From positions 42,553,025 through 42,617,024 of the forward strand of contig OX419335.1 in the NCBI GenBank assembly GCA_948470475.1: DNA of 64,000 nucleotides, in the 5' to 3' direction. Positions 10,629-26,200 of the stretch are shown here, piece by piece. The notes under the pieces were generated by a model. It was not told the DNA's origin. It ran no database searches and saw only the letters and a program-made list of their open reading frames with translations. The position numbers and the translations under genes were made by a program. This DNA comes from Galaxea fascicularis (Eukaryota; Cnidaria; Anthozoa; Scleractinia; Euphylliidae). Numbering within the stretch: the stretch's first letter is position 1; each line of letters starts with the position of its first letter.

Positions 10629-13600
10629 AGATGACATGCTGGAGTGCCAGTAATCAGTGCTTTATTTATGAAAAGGTTGACGCAAACTTTCAGTCGTTAT
10701 TGAAAAACGTAAATTATAAAGCCTCAAGGCAAAACACTCTAGGAAAAGGATTTGTAAAATATAATATAATAATATAACTAGTGTGGGTGCTATTGTTGAG
10801 TGGGCACTAAGATATAGGAGGTAAATAATATTTGGCTTTCTCACCTGGTTATACTTCTTGACGAAATGAAGACCAAATGAATTAAGCTGAGCCAACTCTC
10901 AGTAAATTAAAATACACTTGATAAAGTGCATGGATAGTTTTCCAATGAAGAATTAAATGTCACTTCGATTTCTTAGAAATGTAAAAATCGATTGTGAGAA
11001 TTAAAAAATGAATATTTACATGAAACTTACTGAAACAAGTGGAAAATCGCAAGATTTCCAAATATATAAGGTGTCACAATAAATGCATTAATCACGAGAC
11101 GAGGACAGTAAAAACTTCACGTTAGTAATCGAAGGAAGGATTCGGTGATCGAAAAGGTTGTTAAAACAAAAACAACATAAGTTATATACAGCACTTTAAA
11201 TGGAAACCACACCAGCTATTTTACCTGTCCATGACTGGAAACACCTGGGTGTTCGTTCGCATTACTCATTGAAACACAACAGTTCACTTTGTAGTCGGAA
11301 ATTCCAGACAGTGCCACAAAGTTTGTCGACAGCAGAAGGGGACGAAGAGGCGTTAAGTAATGAAGATGGAAACTCTTACCACTTATGATTCTTCCTAATT
11401 TTCGTTACTGTTGAATTAATTTACATTTGAATACGATCTTTATGAAAAAGCTTAATCCCGGTTACAGTTTATCAGTTACATATCGTATGTCATTGACATC
11501 ACTTTGCACTGTTTCTCAAATAAGTGCCGCTATAGTAGAAAACTGAAATAACCACGGACCCCTCACCTACGAAAAGCCGATATCAGTCCAAAAATTTCCT
11601 GACCAAAGAAGGACTGACAAAGTTGGATTCAGCTCCAGGTCAAAGAAAATTCTATTATTTGAAATGAGTAATAACAGTCAGGCGCTATACAACCAGCACA
11701 AAGTCCACTAACAAGTGATATTGTTTACAGAGGCAAATTAATAAAAAGTCTCTTCAAATTATTGTTTGTCAGTGCAGATTTTTTGGACGTTTTACTGACT
11801 GATGATTTATCTTCACGTCGTGATAACGTACATGTAAGGCATGCTTTAAAGAGCATGTAAAATTGACGAAGAAGCTAAAACTCGGCAGCCGTCAATACTT
11901 GACATATAAGAAGGACTTATCCGTTTTAATACCTGAGATTGGAAACGGCAGTAAAACTGATGTGCGCCTAGTAGATACTCTTAGTAAGGCGCGCGGACGT
12001 CTTTGATGAAACACACTTTTGTCTATCGTTGTTAGAAAAGAGGAAGTGAAAAATGAGGGAAAAAACTAGACTTAACTCGTCACAAAATAATATAAACTGT
12101 TGTGTGGTTTCACGTACCTGTTGAAGACAATGGGTGTAAAAAAAACCTCATATTGGTAAAATAAAATATGTAGCAATTATAAAACAGGTTGATCGTCTAA
12201 AACAAATTTAACGGCCAAGCGCATAAATGCAGTTAAAACGGTAGATTATTGGCATCGTCGCGATCTTAGTTTAATGTCAGGGAATATTGCCCCTCAGCCC
12301 CTTTTAATAAGTCCTCAAATCTCAACAGAAAAGCGGCTCAATGAATACGCTATAGACCGGGTCGTTCTATAAATAATACTTGAAATAATCGCCACAAAAT
12401 ACGTTGAGATAGAATGACAGATTGTTTTCACTGAGTTAATTTGATTGAGGCCACAGGACGTCTTCGTTAACAAAGCCTTTAATGCAAAGGAAGCCTCGTG
12501 AATGAGGTATGTAGGTATGTTGTTTTACAATAAACACCTGCGAGCATTACACTGTTATACCTAAACTTGAAAGCTCTGTACTTTAAAAACTGTTATTTCT
12601 AATAGCTGCGCTAAATTGATATAAATTCGCTAATAAAACTAAATTCTAAAAAGTTTTGAAAATCCTTAAGAACATTTTTTTTTTTTGTGGTGGCCATATT
12701 AACTAATGTATGCATGCTATAAACCTGTGATTTTAGTTCTCTACCGAAACAAGCAAGGAAGGCTACAGCCTTTCTATCGATCATTATTTGTCAGACATAT
12801 CTTCTATCCTTTGCATTACAATAGTTTTTAAATTATGCCTATAACTAGACTGAATTAATTCAAAATTCCTTGTTATCTGCTGTTTTCATCATGCTGAATT
12901 GAACTGCAAAACTCTCAAGGCTAAAAAACTTGCAGCGAAGGGCATTTCTCAACAAAATTAATGTTTAAAATAGTTGTACTTGTACGTAGTTTTTTGAAGC
13001 ATTGGTAACTTTAAGTATTATTTGTAAAACACTGATACCGAGATTCTCACAATAGGTAGGCTACATTCCCATCCTGGCGCTGTTGCTATGGTAAATTGAC
13101 TGGGCTCAATAACCTTTGTTTAAAGCTCTTTACAAAAATGCTTTATGAGCAAAATTCCACGCCAATTGACAAAAGCTTGCATCAATGATTCGTAGAGGCT
13201 CTAGCGATTTTCCTTAATCTGTTTGAGAAAAGGTGCTGAAAGCGTCATCGTTAAAAACAAGCGTATTATAAAGTCACACAAAGCACACTGGAGTAAAAAT
13301 ATTTACTGGGAAGTATGTTTGTTTAGCGCCCACGTATGGTACTGCGGGCGGGTAGCGGTGTACTGTATGGCAGGTGATTCAGGTTATATAATATGTGGTT
13401 GCAAGTCGCGCGCTAAGCATTCGTTATTAAGAAAATGTCGATGCACAGCTCTGCCCTTGTAAAACGATCAAGAATTTCATTCTTTCAGCGAAAAGATCTC
13501 TCTTATGCACCTACTAATTTTGTCGCGTAATTCTACTGTATTGCTTTAATAGCGTTTAGCTCTTCTTCTACCATTTTGCAGGCCAAGGCGTTGATCTGTG

Positions 13601-14198
13601 ATTATTAGTTGATGGTACTATGACCAAGACTAAGGAATATCGAGCCAACCTAGTGTACTATCCTAGTGCTATTCTTATTTTGCTCTTTGATAAATTAGGA
13701 TCTGGCCAAGAATGACTCAAGCAGCAAAATGCAAGCTTGAGAAATTCCGAACTCTGACTACTTTAATTGAAGCCCAAAACTAAGCAAACGTCCACGCACA
13801 AAATTGCAGTTGATGGCCCAAAATCATTAATTCAATTTCAAAAAATTTCAGCAGGACCGAGGGCACTTATTTTTTACGTTATAAGCAGCAGTTATATGAA
13901 ACTATTAGGTCTGATTTACGTGGTAAAATTCGAGCCGTAGGATTGTTGCCAGTGTATGGTATCGGCTGGATCGGTCGGTAGGCGTGGAAACATCTGTTGA
14001 GCTGCGTGGACTTGCGACTGCATTAGCCAAGGACTTCTTACTTTAATTAAACATTACTACTGTTTTTAAGAGCGCAAAGAACTAATTATCTGAGCGAAGT
14101 TAATTTTCTATATTTTGCGACTAAGTTTGCTTAAATTTAATATTTCTGCCACGTTGCAGCGCATTTTGTAATAAGTAAGTACAAATTTCATACAAAAG

Positions 14199-17100
14199 TC
14201 ATTCTTTTAGTGCCTTAAGTAACTCGCGCCAATCGTCTTCGGCTCCTCCTTGCTGTTGCGTTGATGCAAAGTGTTGGAGCAGACTTTCTCGTAGACCAGT
14301 ACTATCGTCACTCTACTGAAAAACAAAACGGACTTAATTACCATTTAATGTCAGCAGGGCAACATAATAACATTAGAGAGCGACTGAAGAATATAGTGTC
14401 TTTTGAAGAGTTGGTCATAAAGCATTAGATCTACCGGCGATTAACCTATGATGGATGCGCGAATCACGCTCAACAAACTCGGTGACGTTCATTTCGAAAC
14501 CATACAAGGCAAATCACATCACCACTTCTCGGGAAACCTTATTACTTCTGTACGAATTGCGTGCCTGTTCTGGGTAAAGGGGCTAGTCGAACAGTGCTGC
14601 TTTCATTTTAAGAAAATGTGAATAAATAATAGCTTCTTTAATTCGCCTAAGTCAAACTCCGCATACCGGACATTGTTCAGTGGATTGAATATCTCTTTTT
14701 CCTCTTCATGTTATTCCCTGGCGACACCATCTTTACATTAAAATCCAGATTTGTAACTCCACTTTGCTGGGATTTTTACGATTGCCAAGTGTTACAAAAA
14801 TCAAACCTTTGTAGATTGGATATATGAAGTTTTCAGAACCTTACCACGGAAGTAGGTCGGTTGGGCGAGTCATCATCATCATGCTTTCGTTGCAGTTCCC
14901 GTAAGGAGGAATCAATCGATGATTCCTGTGGAAGCTTGGATGTGCCAACCTCCTTTTTGTCTTTCCGTACGGAATCAGTTTCTCTCTTGAACGAGCCACT
15001 TGGAGTGGAGGGGCCCTCGTCTGATTTCGGAGTACTTGTTGAAGGTGCTGACGCTGCTGGCGTTTTGTCGTGAGAAACGAACTTTCTAAACTTCTTCAGT
15101 TCCTCGTCTAACTCCTGTTGGTTCAGTAAATGAACCGGTCCACCCAGTTTTTCCTTGCTGCCAGTCGGGCTATCATACTGTTTCAGAACCCTCTTGGACG
15201 CGTCTGACTTCTTCGCCATGCGAATAACTTGCTCTCGGGTCAGTCCTCGCATCCAGCGGGCCTCCCGCTCCTCTGGAGTCAACAGTTCATCATCTTCATC
15301 GTCACTGTCTGATTCAGGATGCCTGAGGCGTTTTGGTTTGATAACCTGTTTACAATACAAGATATATTCTGAACTCTGTTATCTCTATACGGTGTGACGA
15401 AAGTCGGGAAAATTTAGCTGTTCTCGATTTACAAGCAGTTCGCAGTGACTCATTTCTTTTTCACAAGCCTTCCGAAATGAGGTCAGATTTTACATTGTAA
15501 GTTATTCCTGCGGATTTTCAACATTTTGGCGGAGCTAAACAACAGTTAAATTGCTCCCAGGTTAAATGAGCGCATATGGTGGAGCAACCTGCAAGAAAGC
15601 TTCATTGTAAAACGACTTTCCTGAACAGCATATCCCAAGCAGTTCAGGGACGTTCCTCCACGAAAGGAACTGAGAGATATATATGAGAGGAGAGGAACTG
15701 ATATTCTTAGTATTCCTAAACCGGCTGCTACTACTACTTATTGGTTAAATTCGTTTAGTTACACAGCTGCTAAGTAGTGGATCGCGCTGCCCGATAATTT
15801 GAGAGTTATTTCGTCTTTAAATAGCTGAGCTTATTTCAGCCGTTCGTCAACATAGTTTAATTGTATAATTTTCTATTGCATGATAAGCCCATAATATTTG
15901 TATATTATTCTAGTTAATGTGTATAGTGATTTTTTTTTCTTTTCTCGGAGATACTATCCTATTTTTTTGCTACTCTTAATTCGAGATGAAATAAGGTTTT
16001 ATGTATATGTTTCTTAGGTAAGTGATCAGTACTAAACAATTTACGACCTCTTCATGTGCCTCAACTCAAAGTTTGAAGATACGTATCGCGAGAATAGGGG
16101 ACAGAAAAAAACGCAATTCTCAATTTTTGTGCTAACCAAGTCCCTCACCTGTGAATACACCGGCTCCGGCTTCGGTCCTTCTTCCTCGTCCTCAGTGGGG
16201 CGGTCAGGTTCAACATTCACAGTGGCAGAATGCCTCACCCTCTCATACAGGGGATCGAAACTCTCCGTAGAAGACTCGAAGGGCAGCGCCTCCTGCAGAC
16301 CAGACGCAGTCGCCACGCTTATCAATGGTTCTTCGCACTGATGCGACTTCTCCACGCCATTTAATTCAATATCTTGGTCCTGTTCTTGTTGTTCCGTGCC
16401 TTCAGACACCAATCTCTGTCGCTCTTGTAGGCGCTCTTGCTGCCGATACTAACGAAGAAAAGCAGTGGATAACCCAGTAAATAATATTTTTTTATCTACG
16501 GGGGTAGGGCAGCGTGAAGAAGGTAGAAGAGAAAAAAGACCTCATTTATAACAAATATGTGTTATAAGCCGCACTCTATCATTTCTGAATAAAGAGTCAC
16601 TTTAGCATAGCTAAGCCTCACAAAAATCTAGTTTCTGTTGTTCTTGTTTTTATTTTTTCATAATCCCACGAAGACGTGTACAGTAGGACTGTTTCTTAAA
16701 AAGATGTCTTTAATTTAATTTGTGCGCAAAGTATATATTGAGGTTTCCTTAACTGCGATCAGATCACTCAATAATGTAATGCGGGGCAAGGCCATATTTG
16801 AACGTAGTGAATAGTATCTTAAATTAGACACGTTGGTTAAATGGCGCCAATGGAGAGAAAATAATAGCAGTTATGTGGCAATTGATTTACTCTCTTGAAA
16901 GGTAAGGCGCGCTGCTGCGTTCTGGATTCTTTAAAGTTTCTTTTGCTGATATGAAAAAAACCTATTACAATAATTAAGTCTACAAGTCTAGAAGTAAAAT
17001 GTATGGGCTTCTGTTAAATCTCCAAACTAGAGTATGAACGTTAAGAAAATAATCCGATTTTAATACTGAAACAAGTATTTCTAACCTCAAGTTCCTCTTC

Positions 17101-17202
17101 AGGGCTTTGTTTAAACACGTCATCAGGCTGTCCTTTGACCCAATAGCTCCCCCTGCGGCTTCTCCTCCAGCAACAACAGCAGTGCTTAAAAGCATCACGG
17201 AC
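14199..17202 (-). CDS. Adhesion GPCR exons 24-27: cytoplasmic tail and stop
   Basis: Exons 17202-17086, 16448-16149, 15345-14845 and 14312-14199. The tail begins VRDAFKHCCCCWRRSRR; four adjacent Cys next to the membrane suggest palmitoylation. It continues with acidic and Ser-rich stretches (SDSDDEDDELLTPEER, YERVRHS, EPVYSQ). The last exon uses the second AG of a CAGTAG acceptor; the first would give an immediate stop. It ends DDWRELLKALKE. No PDZ-binding C terminus is evident. Confidence 0.75.
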
Positions 17203-20200
17203 CTGAAAATTTGACAGCAATAGTGATGTAAATAGTAGAATAATGGTGCAAAATGATGCAAAATGTGTTGGTATTTCCAAGAATTAAGGGAGCGGAATAT
17301 TTCCAGGAATATGATTTCAGAATTTGCGCCCGTATCCCCAACCGTTACATGTGCTCGTACCCCGAACTAATGACGTAAACTCAAGCTAAGTTTTGAGGGC
17401 CAGCTGCTGCGGCAAGAGAAGGAGTGTTAAGCACGTGAACTAGAAAAGCACTCTTACCTGTCTGTCCATGACCACATAGAACAACAATAGCATAAAGCCC
17501 TGAAAATCAAAAGAGAACAAGATGACACTTCTGCGGTACTAGTGCATCACATCAAAGGTGAAGTTTTATTTTATATATTTCTTTTCATTTTTGTCTTATT
17601 TTCCTTTATCCAAGTTTATAATTTTGTTTTGAGAGGAGCAAGGTAATATTGATGTCAAAGACAGTAAACAGGGACAAGTAATTATATGCTAGTTGCTTAG
17701 CAACGGGCAAAAGGACAACTGAAGCAGAGTCCCAGAAAGGAGTCGAACCTACGACCTCTGTACCACCGCTCGGATGCTCTAACCACTGAGTTGCAGGAAC
17801 CCCTAGTGAACCTGGTCGTTTATATAGGTTCTCATCGTTTGTATTGGTCTCACTGGTCTGTGGGCTTGAAAATGTAAATTTGATTCAGACATGGTAATGA
17901 TAACGAATGGTGGTAATGGTGAAATGTGCCCGTTAGAAAGATGATATGCTAGTTGTTTGGCAACAGGCGAAAGAACAACTGAAAAGGAAATAAGAGTCCA
18001 AGGCAGGACTCGAAATCAGTTAAATTAGCGTACCAGTGATATAGCATGCCTTAAACTAACCGTGATTATGCAGCATATGATGAACAGAACACACAGCAGG
18101 GCCTTGGTATAAAATGTGATTAGAAGAACTCCGACAATCCACGTGACAATGAACATGAGCATCAAAATGAGGCAGTAACGTATGTGGACCCTGAAATAAG
18201 AAAACAATCATCTGATAAAGGGGTTGATCTTTCTGATTGCGGGCTTAGGTGATATGGATAGCTACACTTCAAAGCCCCTCTTGGGAAGAAATAATCAACT
18301 GAAACGGTTTTCGGACTCCAAGTGGTCTGTCTCCTCAAGTAGTTTTATTCAAACTTTTCACGACGTCGTCTCTATGGAAGTCTTATATAGGGGGAGGGGA
18401 GAGGGATATGCGAATTACGACTATCCCAAAAACGACAATATAAGAAGAATAGGTTGCCCTCATCATTAAGGCGTTTAACCAGTTCTAGTGACTAAATTTG
18501 CAAATGTTTGATTATTTAAAACAAATATAAATTAAATTACACCACAAGCAGCCTGACCGGCTGGCTATTTACTGAACAGCGGTCAAGAAACAAGTCCAGC
18601 TGGTGGCTAAGGTGGAAACTTAATTGGATGTCTAGGCCATCTCTACACCCCTTAAGTGGCCAATCGAAATTAGAAGCCTGGCATAACCATTTTCGGTTAG
18701 GTCGTGGAGGCGCTGAGTCCATCTTATAGCTTCGTTCACTCACCTAAAATACCATTGTCGCATTCATCAGGAGGTGAAAAGCAAACGATGACGAAATGAA
18801 AAACGGACAGGCAACATTTTGAAGACAAAGGTGGCCAATCTTGCTATCGTCTCAATAGACAGACAAATTGAAAGACAAATTAAGACCATTCTGAAGCGTA
18901 AAATTCTGTTCGTCCCGTTTCACTGTCAGAAGCCAAACGTGCACGAGACACAAGCTTCATGTTCGTCCGTTGTTCATCCTCCAATGAGAATGCAACTTTG
19001 AAGTAATAGAATAGGCCATATTCGTATTCTCGGTATTAAACTGGATCTAGCATGAAGTGGAGGCTCTTGCGGGGGAATACATTTACATATGAAAAGATTC
19101 CCCCGCAAGAGCCTCCACTTCACGATAGATCCAGTTCAATACCGAGAATACGAATATGGCCTATTGAACAGGTGACGAGACAAACGTCATTTAGACCATT
19201 CGCACTTCAGGGTGTGTTGGTGGGTAATGAGTTTCCTAGCCGGTTATTTGCCTTATTGTTGCTTAGAAAACAGTAGATGCGAGACGAGGGGAACAAATAA
19301 TTTAGTCTTCACGTACTCAAAACAATGATTTAGAGGTAACCAAGGAGCTAAACTCTAGATGGACTACTTTTGACTGTTTTCAAAACTACACAAAAATATG
19401 AGCATATAAACCCAGGTACCTGAATCGAGTGTTGCGATATTGGGATTTCAGTGCTTGTCTTGGCAGTCCAGTGATTGCTCTCCATATGATCACGAAGAAA
19501 AAGCAACTGACCTGCATGGAGACAGTAATTAAGAGCTAGTTGAATCTTTAACAAATCCAGGATCGGTTGAACGGTCTCATCTCATTCAAACATATCTTAT
19601 ACAAACTGAAATATCATTGACTGATCGTTATGGGTCCTTTTCGACGTTTCGTCTGACGGTTAAAAGATTGAACGAATTGTGTCTTAACAAACTTGACAAA
19701 CCTTTGAGAAAAGTAAGAAGATGCTCATGTTTCGTTAAAATGTCCAGGGCGGCATAATGGGACCTTGCAAATTATAACCTAGGAAACATCCACTTTTACT
19801 GCAAGATAACTAAATTAAATGTTGCAGAAGAACCTACCACAAAGAAGATTATCGCAGGAGCAAAGAAAACCCAAATCAAAGGATTAAAAATCGACATCCA
19901 GCACCTGATAAAAACAGCATACAAGTATTTTAAAGATTTATGAAAATAGCGCTTAATTACATTACTTTACAGAGTTGAGATATTTTCCTGAACAGGTGTA
20001 TACTAGCTAAAACCTCAATGAGGTGCAGTTATTCGATATTATCGCATGCATTTTCTTAATCCAACACTGAGGTGTCGAACCTAAAACCTTCGAGCATTTG
20101 AACAAGTGATAGGAAGGTACCAATGGAGATAGATTGCGGAATGTTTTCCAGGTGTGAGTGTGACAAAGATTAAAAAAATAACATCTTTCATTTAACTAAA

Positions 20201-23200
20201 CCGTATTAACCAGTACTCGGGTATCTAGCCATGTTCACTGAAGCTCCTTTTTGCCGAGTTGTATATACGAAAAAAAAGTGGATTTATATCCAAAATTATG
20301 ATCTACGTGTATAATAAGGTAACAATCTTTCATGTTTTACTCCTAGATGTACCTTGCCTTAATTCTATGTTTTACTGTTTATTTGTGGACTTGTAGCCGT
20401 TTATTCAATAAGTTTTAGTTAACAAGAGGAAAGTACTTACGACATGTAGCTTTCAAAGTTGATAAGTTTATTTATCAACCAGGTGATAAACATTGCAATT
20501 CCAGGCAAACCTGAAGTAAAGTGCAAAATGGATTTATCATTGTTGCGCATGCTTTTCGTATCATTTATTTTCTCTGTCGTTCTTAATGTACAGCGAAAAG
20601 GTAACTAACAATATTCAAATGATAGCGAAGCTAATAAAAAAGCAAACGAATAAATCAATAAAAACACATTTTCCGTTTTGCAGACTCAACCTATACGTTT
20701 AATGTAATAGTAAGGCAAGTCTTCAACAGCCAAAAAATCCATACCGTATTGTAGCATTATTTGTCATCTTATTGGATGGAATGCTAGGTTTCCGAGCCTC
20801 TTTTAGCAGATAAAATTTTTCTCGTAGTTGTCATTGCTGCCGGTTATCAGCACATAATTAACGTATTACTGAAAAGCAATACTACACACGAAAACATCTA
20901 AGGCATATGTGTATGAGCCACATGACTATCACTCAAATACTCACCCCATCCGAGAAGGAAATAGCCAATCCAATAGATTTTCTGTGGTCCTTTCTGTGTT
21001 ACCCAGCTTCTCATGTAGACACCCTCGGCCAGAATCCAAGAAAAAGCACAAAGGAAGAAATAGTGCGCCAAAAACGAGAAGATGTTACACAAAACCTAAA
21101 AGATAGCAAAACAGTTTTAAAGGTTTTTTTCTTTCTTTAGCGTGGTAACAATAAGTATTTGTAGACGCGCAAACGTGAAAGTCTGAAACCTATTAACGTG
21201 TATACCACACCTATGTTATGTACGACGATCTGTATTTTAAATTTCATGACCTGCACCAGCCTAACCTGGAAAATTGTATAGTTTGTTGTACGCTGAATTT
21301 TATTTTGTTTATGATAATAAGCTAGTTGTGTTTGTTCGACAAAAAACCTACGCAGTCCGTTGAAAAGCTAAGTAACTGCTTTCCACCTTCTACCGATTAA
21401 TAGTGATTCCTGAATAAACTATTTTATTTAGGACAATTAAAGAAACAGCATCAAAGCAGAATGTCTCGCGTTTCTAAAGTATGTTTGCTTTAATTTGAAA
21501 TAAGAACATTTCATCACTTCTGAATGGCAATTTCTATATCTGTAGGCCCCGTCCTGAAAAAAATTTGTTGAGCCATAATCAACGTCAATCACTGGAATCC
21601 TGCAGATTACCTTCCAGTCTCCCACTCTATGTTGGTCTCTACAAATGTTCTTCATCTTAATTTTATGTAGAGCGTCCGCCAAGCCGCAGCATCAGTGGTC
21701 TAAATGTGTCCATTACTATTACCCACTGAGAAATTTAATCAGCCTCTTAGGCCAACAAGGAAAATACAACTAGAGCAGCTTTATGTAAACGCGATAATCT
21801 TACCAAATCGTTATAAGTCGCCAAGCCGAGGAGAATTAAAACAAAGGTAACGGCAATTGAAGCACAAACACACATGTGCATAGCCCACGTTCGATCAGGC
21901 TCCAACCACCTGAAAAGGCAGGATGACAGGTTAACAGAATTAGAACACGGAATTTACACTACCACCAAACATGGGGCGTTATAATTCCATATAAACAAAG
22001 AGCTGGGGGAAGGGGGTTAAGGCCTTTTAAGTATATGGCCACACATTTCACAGGTCTTGCCCTCGAGTTTCGATTGAGATTTCGAGTTTTCATTGCGTTT
22101 TGAAACTTTTAGCTGAAACTCGTGTGCAACGGCGCTGATAAATAAGTCTCAGTAGGTGTTGCACTGCTGTTATACGTTGAAACTTTTAGCTGAAACTTGT
22201 GTGCAACGGCGCTACGAAACAACTTTTAGCAGGCGTTGCATCGTGTAACATAAAAGGTCGAAACTTGTTCGGGAATTTGAAATTATTGTTCCGGTTTCTG
22301 ATTGGCTTGCGCAACGTAACGTAACAAGACCGAGCGAGACAGGTTTTACAATTGGTGTTACACGGTGAAACTCTTGTTTTTATCATCACTACGATCGTTG
22401 GGACCGTTGCAGAAGTAGAAAGCGGTTCTACTTTTCGGGAAACTTGTCTCGCAAATTAGAAAAAGTTTCAGGAAACCGACCATGTTACACGGTGCAACGT
22501 CTACTGAAACTTGTGTCGCAGCGCAGTTGAACACAAGTTTCAGGTAAAAGTTCAGCAGCGGCTTAAGGATTCCCATAGGCTTGAAAGTTCTTTATTCGCT
22601 GACTTACCAACAAAAAAAAAGCAATACGAGATAGAAATGGAAGCGGAACATCCTTGAAGTTATCATGCAGGAGGTCAAGGTCATAGCCGCCGAACGGCAT
22701 CTAATGAACTGATCCAAAGCGTTTGGCAGAATTGTGGTATTAGCTCCTATCATGATGCAGCCGGAGTTTAGACTGCTAAAAATCCGCCTTTACCCTAAAC
22801 TTCTCATCCCAGCGCGCACGCTCACAAAACAAAAGGTTTCAATAACAGCCGGGATTGTCGCGCCACCCCTCGTCTCGTCCCAGCCATTTTCGTCCCAACT
22901 TTAATCCGGTGAGCTTTAGAGAGATTATATATTTCAAAAGAGAAATTTGAGAGAGAAACCGACCGCAAGGAGTCTAGCCGGATTTGAACCCTCGACTTCA
23001 GAAACTACAGAAACGTAACCGGAAACAATAACAATTACTTACGGGCACAGAATCAAGAGGATCAAAAACGTGACGACAGCAAATGCGATTATTATCCAAC
23101 AAGCGATGTAGATACAATGTAAGAAGTCTTTAATGAGTTTCGTTGCCTGAAGACGGAAAAAATACATTATTAAACATAACCTCTTTCAGATTATAACCTC

Positions 23201-26200
23201 CAGCGAAGGTCTGAAGAATTAAAACGTAGTGCTTTTTTCTTATTACCTTTGCCACAGGGTCATATTTGACAAAATGTCCTTGATCAAAACCTGATCATGA
23301 AAAGTGATCACCGGTTTTACCGGTATTGCTAAAAGCAGCAGGCCCGCGGCCCGGCGGCGCCTATTTCCCTTTCGTAAACGGTCGTTGCCGTTATCAACGG
23401 TCGATGCCATCATTGGTAACCAGCCTTTAGTAGGGTACATGTAATTATGTGCTCTGGATTGTGTTATACTGTAATAAGGCAATTTGTAACTTTTTAAATC
23501 GTCTTAGAAAGGGCGACGTTTAGGCCCTTGTTTAATTTCGTTAATATATCGGGATTGGGCTAGGGTATCCTGTTATAGATGTATCAGTCATGAAAGCCAG
23601 TTAACTATAGTATATATACTTAAAATTTCTGGGATCTGTGGCCGATCAGCGGGGGTATTGTGGTGATTACTGAGGGAAAGGGCATGACAAGTGAAGGCTC
23701 CAGGTTCAATTCTGAATTGCAAATGTCTATTTTTTAACAAGGAAGACTTTCTTTACCAGTTGAAAAATGCCTTAAAAATGGCAACGACCGTTTATGAAAT
23801 GAAAATTTGCCCCGGCGGCCCACGTATTGGTTTTGTCTCGCGTGACAAGTTTTGCGTTGTGAACACGTGATTGTGGAAGGTGCTAAAAAGGACGATTTTC
23901 CATTCTCTTGCCATTTCAGCCATTGTTATATGTTGGTTGGCCACCTGCCCACGGGGCCGCGGGCCTGCATTTAGCAAAACTCCGGTTTTTTTAGCGGTTT
24001 TGTTTTCTACTCACCAATTCAGCTGACGGAGGGAGAGCTTTGCTCCGTAAAACGGCAAAATTAGTCATGTGATCACACTGACAAGTTGTTTGCATAGTAT
24101 TGTAGGAAGACGTGTTACAACCTTCTTCGGACCAGCCCCCATGGGGATAATTCCTGGAATGAAAAAAATGGTACATATAAACAGCCCTTATCAAGTATGA
24201 GGTAACCATTCTATTCTCTAAAACAGAATCCTAAGGTTGTAGACCCGCCATGTGTCTGAAACAATAGTAACGTAAATAGTTTCACACTAAAAATTTCATT
24301 TAGAACATGTTGTAACAAAACAAAGCTGTACATCGAAGAAAACCGGACCAAAAGCCTGTTTTGTTTAATCTACTGTTAGGTCAAAGGATGTATGAAACAT
24401 CATATTAGGTCAGTTAACTTACATTTTAAAGTCCCAAAATGCACAAATTGGTTCATCACCCTCGAGCTGAAAATTACCAAAAGCAACAATTAAGAAAATA
24501 TTAAAAGATCAGTCAATGATATCTGTGGCACCGTTTACTGTGTACTGTTGTTTAGCCATTGTTCGAACATAAAATAACATTACACCGCATTTCATTACAT
24601 TACTATAATAACTGAAGTATAAATTTTCTAATCTTCTAAGTGCTCCCTTCATGAGGCTAACGACACAGAGCCCACACAAGATTCCATGTTGTAAATGAAA
24701 AAATACCCAACGCGGACATAAAGGGAAAGGAAATTGGCGATAGAAAGGAAAGAAACGAAACGAAGAATGATCCTCGCAGTTGTAAACGCAATTTATGCCA
24801 TCGCGTAAAGACGCCTGAAAAAACTTTAGGACTCAGTTCAACGGGTGCGTTCACAACTGCGAGGATCATTGTTTTCTGATTTCATTTCATTTCCGTAGTT
24901 CACATACGATTTATTTTGTGTACACCATTCGCAGGAAGAAACGACGTCTTTGCCCTCTCCGAGGACACGTTTGTCGAAGAATGTGCTTATAGGCGGGGGA
25001 GATGACAGCGCTTCTAAGTTTTCATAGATCCGGGAAATAGCACGTTAACTTTGTGAATTGGTTTTTTATAACCGGGTATAGAAAACACATAGATCAGCTT
25101 ACATCAACTTCGTGGATATTCGCGGAGGCAATAATCACAGGAGTGTTTAACTTGCTGGGCGGTTTAGGGTCCATGGAGGCAGAGATCACTGCAGAGTTGA
25201 TTTCAAAGGCGAGTCCTTTATCACTGTACGCACTGACAAAAAAAGAATGAAAAATGGAAAATTTTTCGGTTGCGTCTTATCACCAGAAACGCGACCAGAT
25301 CTAATCGAGTAAAAGAGGCATAAACTTGCGGTGTTACCGAACACCTACCTTTCAAAAGAGAGAATCCTCGTTAATGTCCTGTACAAAAATCCAGCAATTC
25401 GGATTCTATCATTACCTTGCGAAGAAGAGAATACAACACAGAGTTTCAACGAACATGCCATATTATTATTATAGCCTGAATATTTGTTTCTTCCAAGAAA
25501 TAAAGAAATAAAGATTTGAAAAAATATGGTCATGGCGCTCTTAATATTCGTTGTGCGTACCCAACAGATACCCTGCGATTTCCTTAATTTTGTGTGAATC
25601 GCGGAGAAAAACTGCGGCTTTCCTAGCTTTTCTGCAATAAACGTGATGAATCTTGCTTTCCTTTAACGTTATCATCTTTCTAAGTAATAAAACAATTACT
25701 CTGCCCAATATATATATCTTATTAACCAAGCGCGAGGGCCTTACTGGGAGAATATCGGGGCGAGGTCTTGACAGTACGGACCTAGCGCAGCGAGGTCCGT
25801 ACAAAAAAGACCGAGGGCCGATATTCTCCCAGTACGGTCCCGAGCAAGCTTGGTTTATAAGAGATTTGTTACACGACTGAAGACAACGCGGGAACAACGC
25901 GGGATCATTTGGGACAATACCCGCTCCAATACTTAGAGAATATCGGACTGGCAATAGAGCAATCTTATTGGTCGATTTTAGTTATTGGCCCTCTGACTGT
26001 CTAATACCCCATTCACAACAACTAAACATGTTTTATTAAACCAGGTTTAGAAAAATGAAAACTGTTAAAGAAAAACTGGAACTCAGGCTTTCATGCAGGA
26101 TTTAGATGAACTTAAACATGTTCTTTAATTTGCACTGAATTTGTAGTCAAAAAACATCAGTAAGCAGCTTTTATAAAGAAAATAATTTTAAACCGTGTTT

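Larger units (their letters stand above)
7232..14198. other. Intergenic stretch of about 7 kb without a recognised gene
   Basis: Only short ORFs (all under about 105 codons) with no recognisable domains. It contains a degenerate direct repeat near 8079-8570 and one MITE (10380-10628), listed separately. Poly-purine and poly-T runs occur at several points. It separates the class A GPCR from the 3' end of the adhesion GPCR gene. Confidence 0.5.

Noticed and set aside
22080..22580. Repeated gaaacttttagctgaaact and gtgcaacggcgct motifs in an intron.
   Set aside because: The motifs recur irregularly, and I could not define unit borders, ends or duplications well enough to call a specific element.
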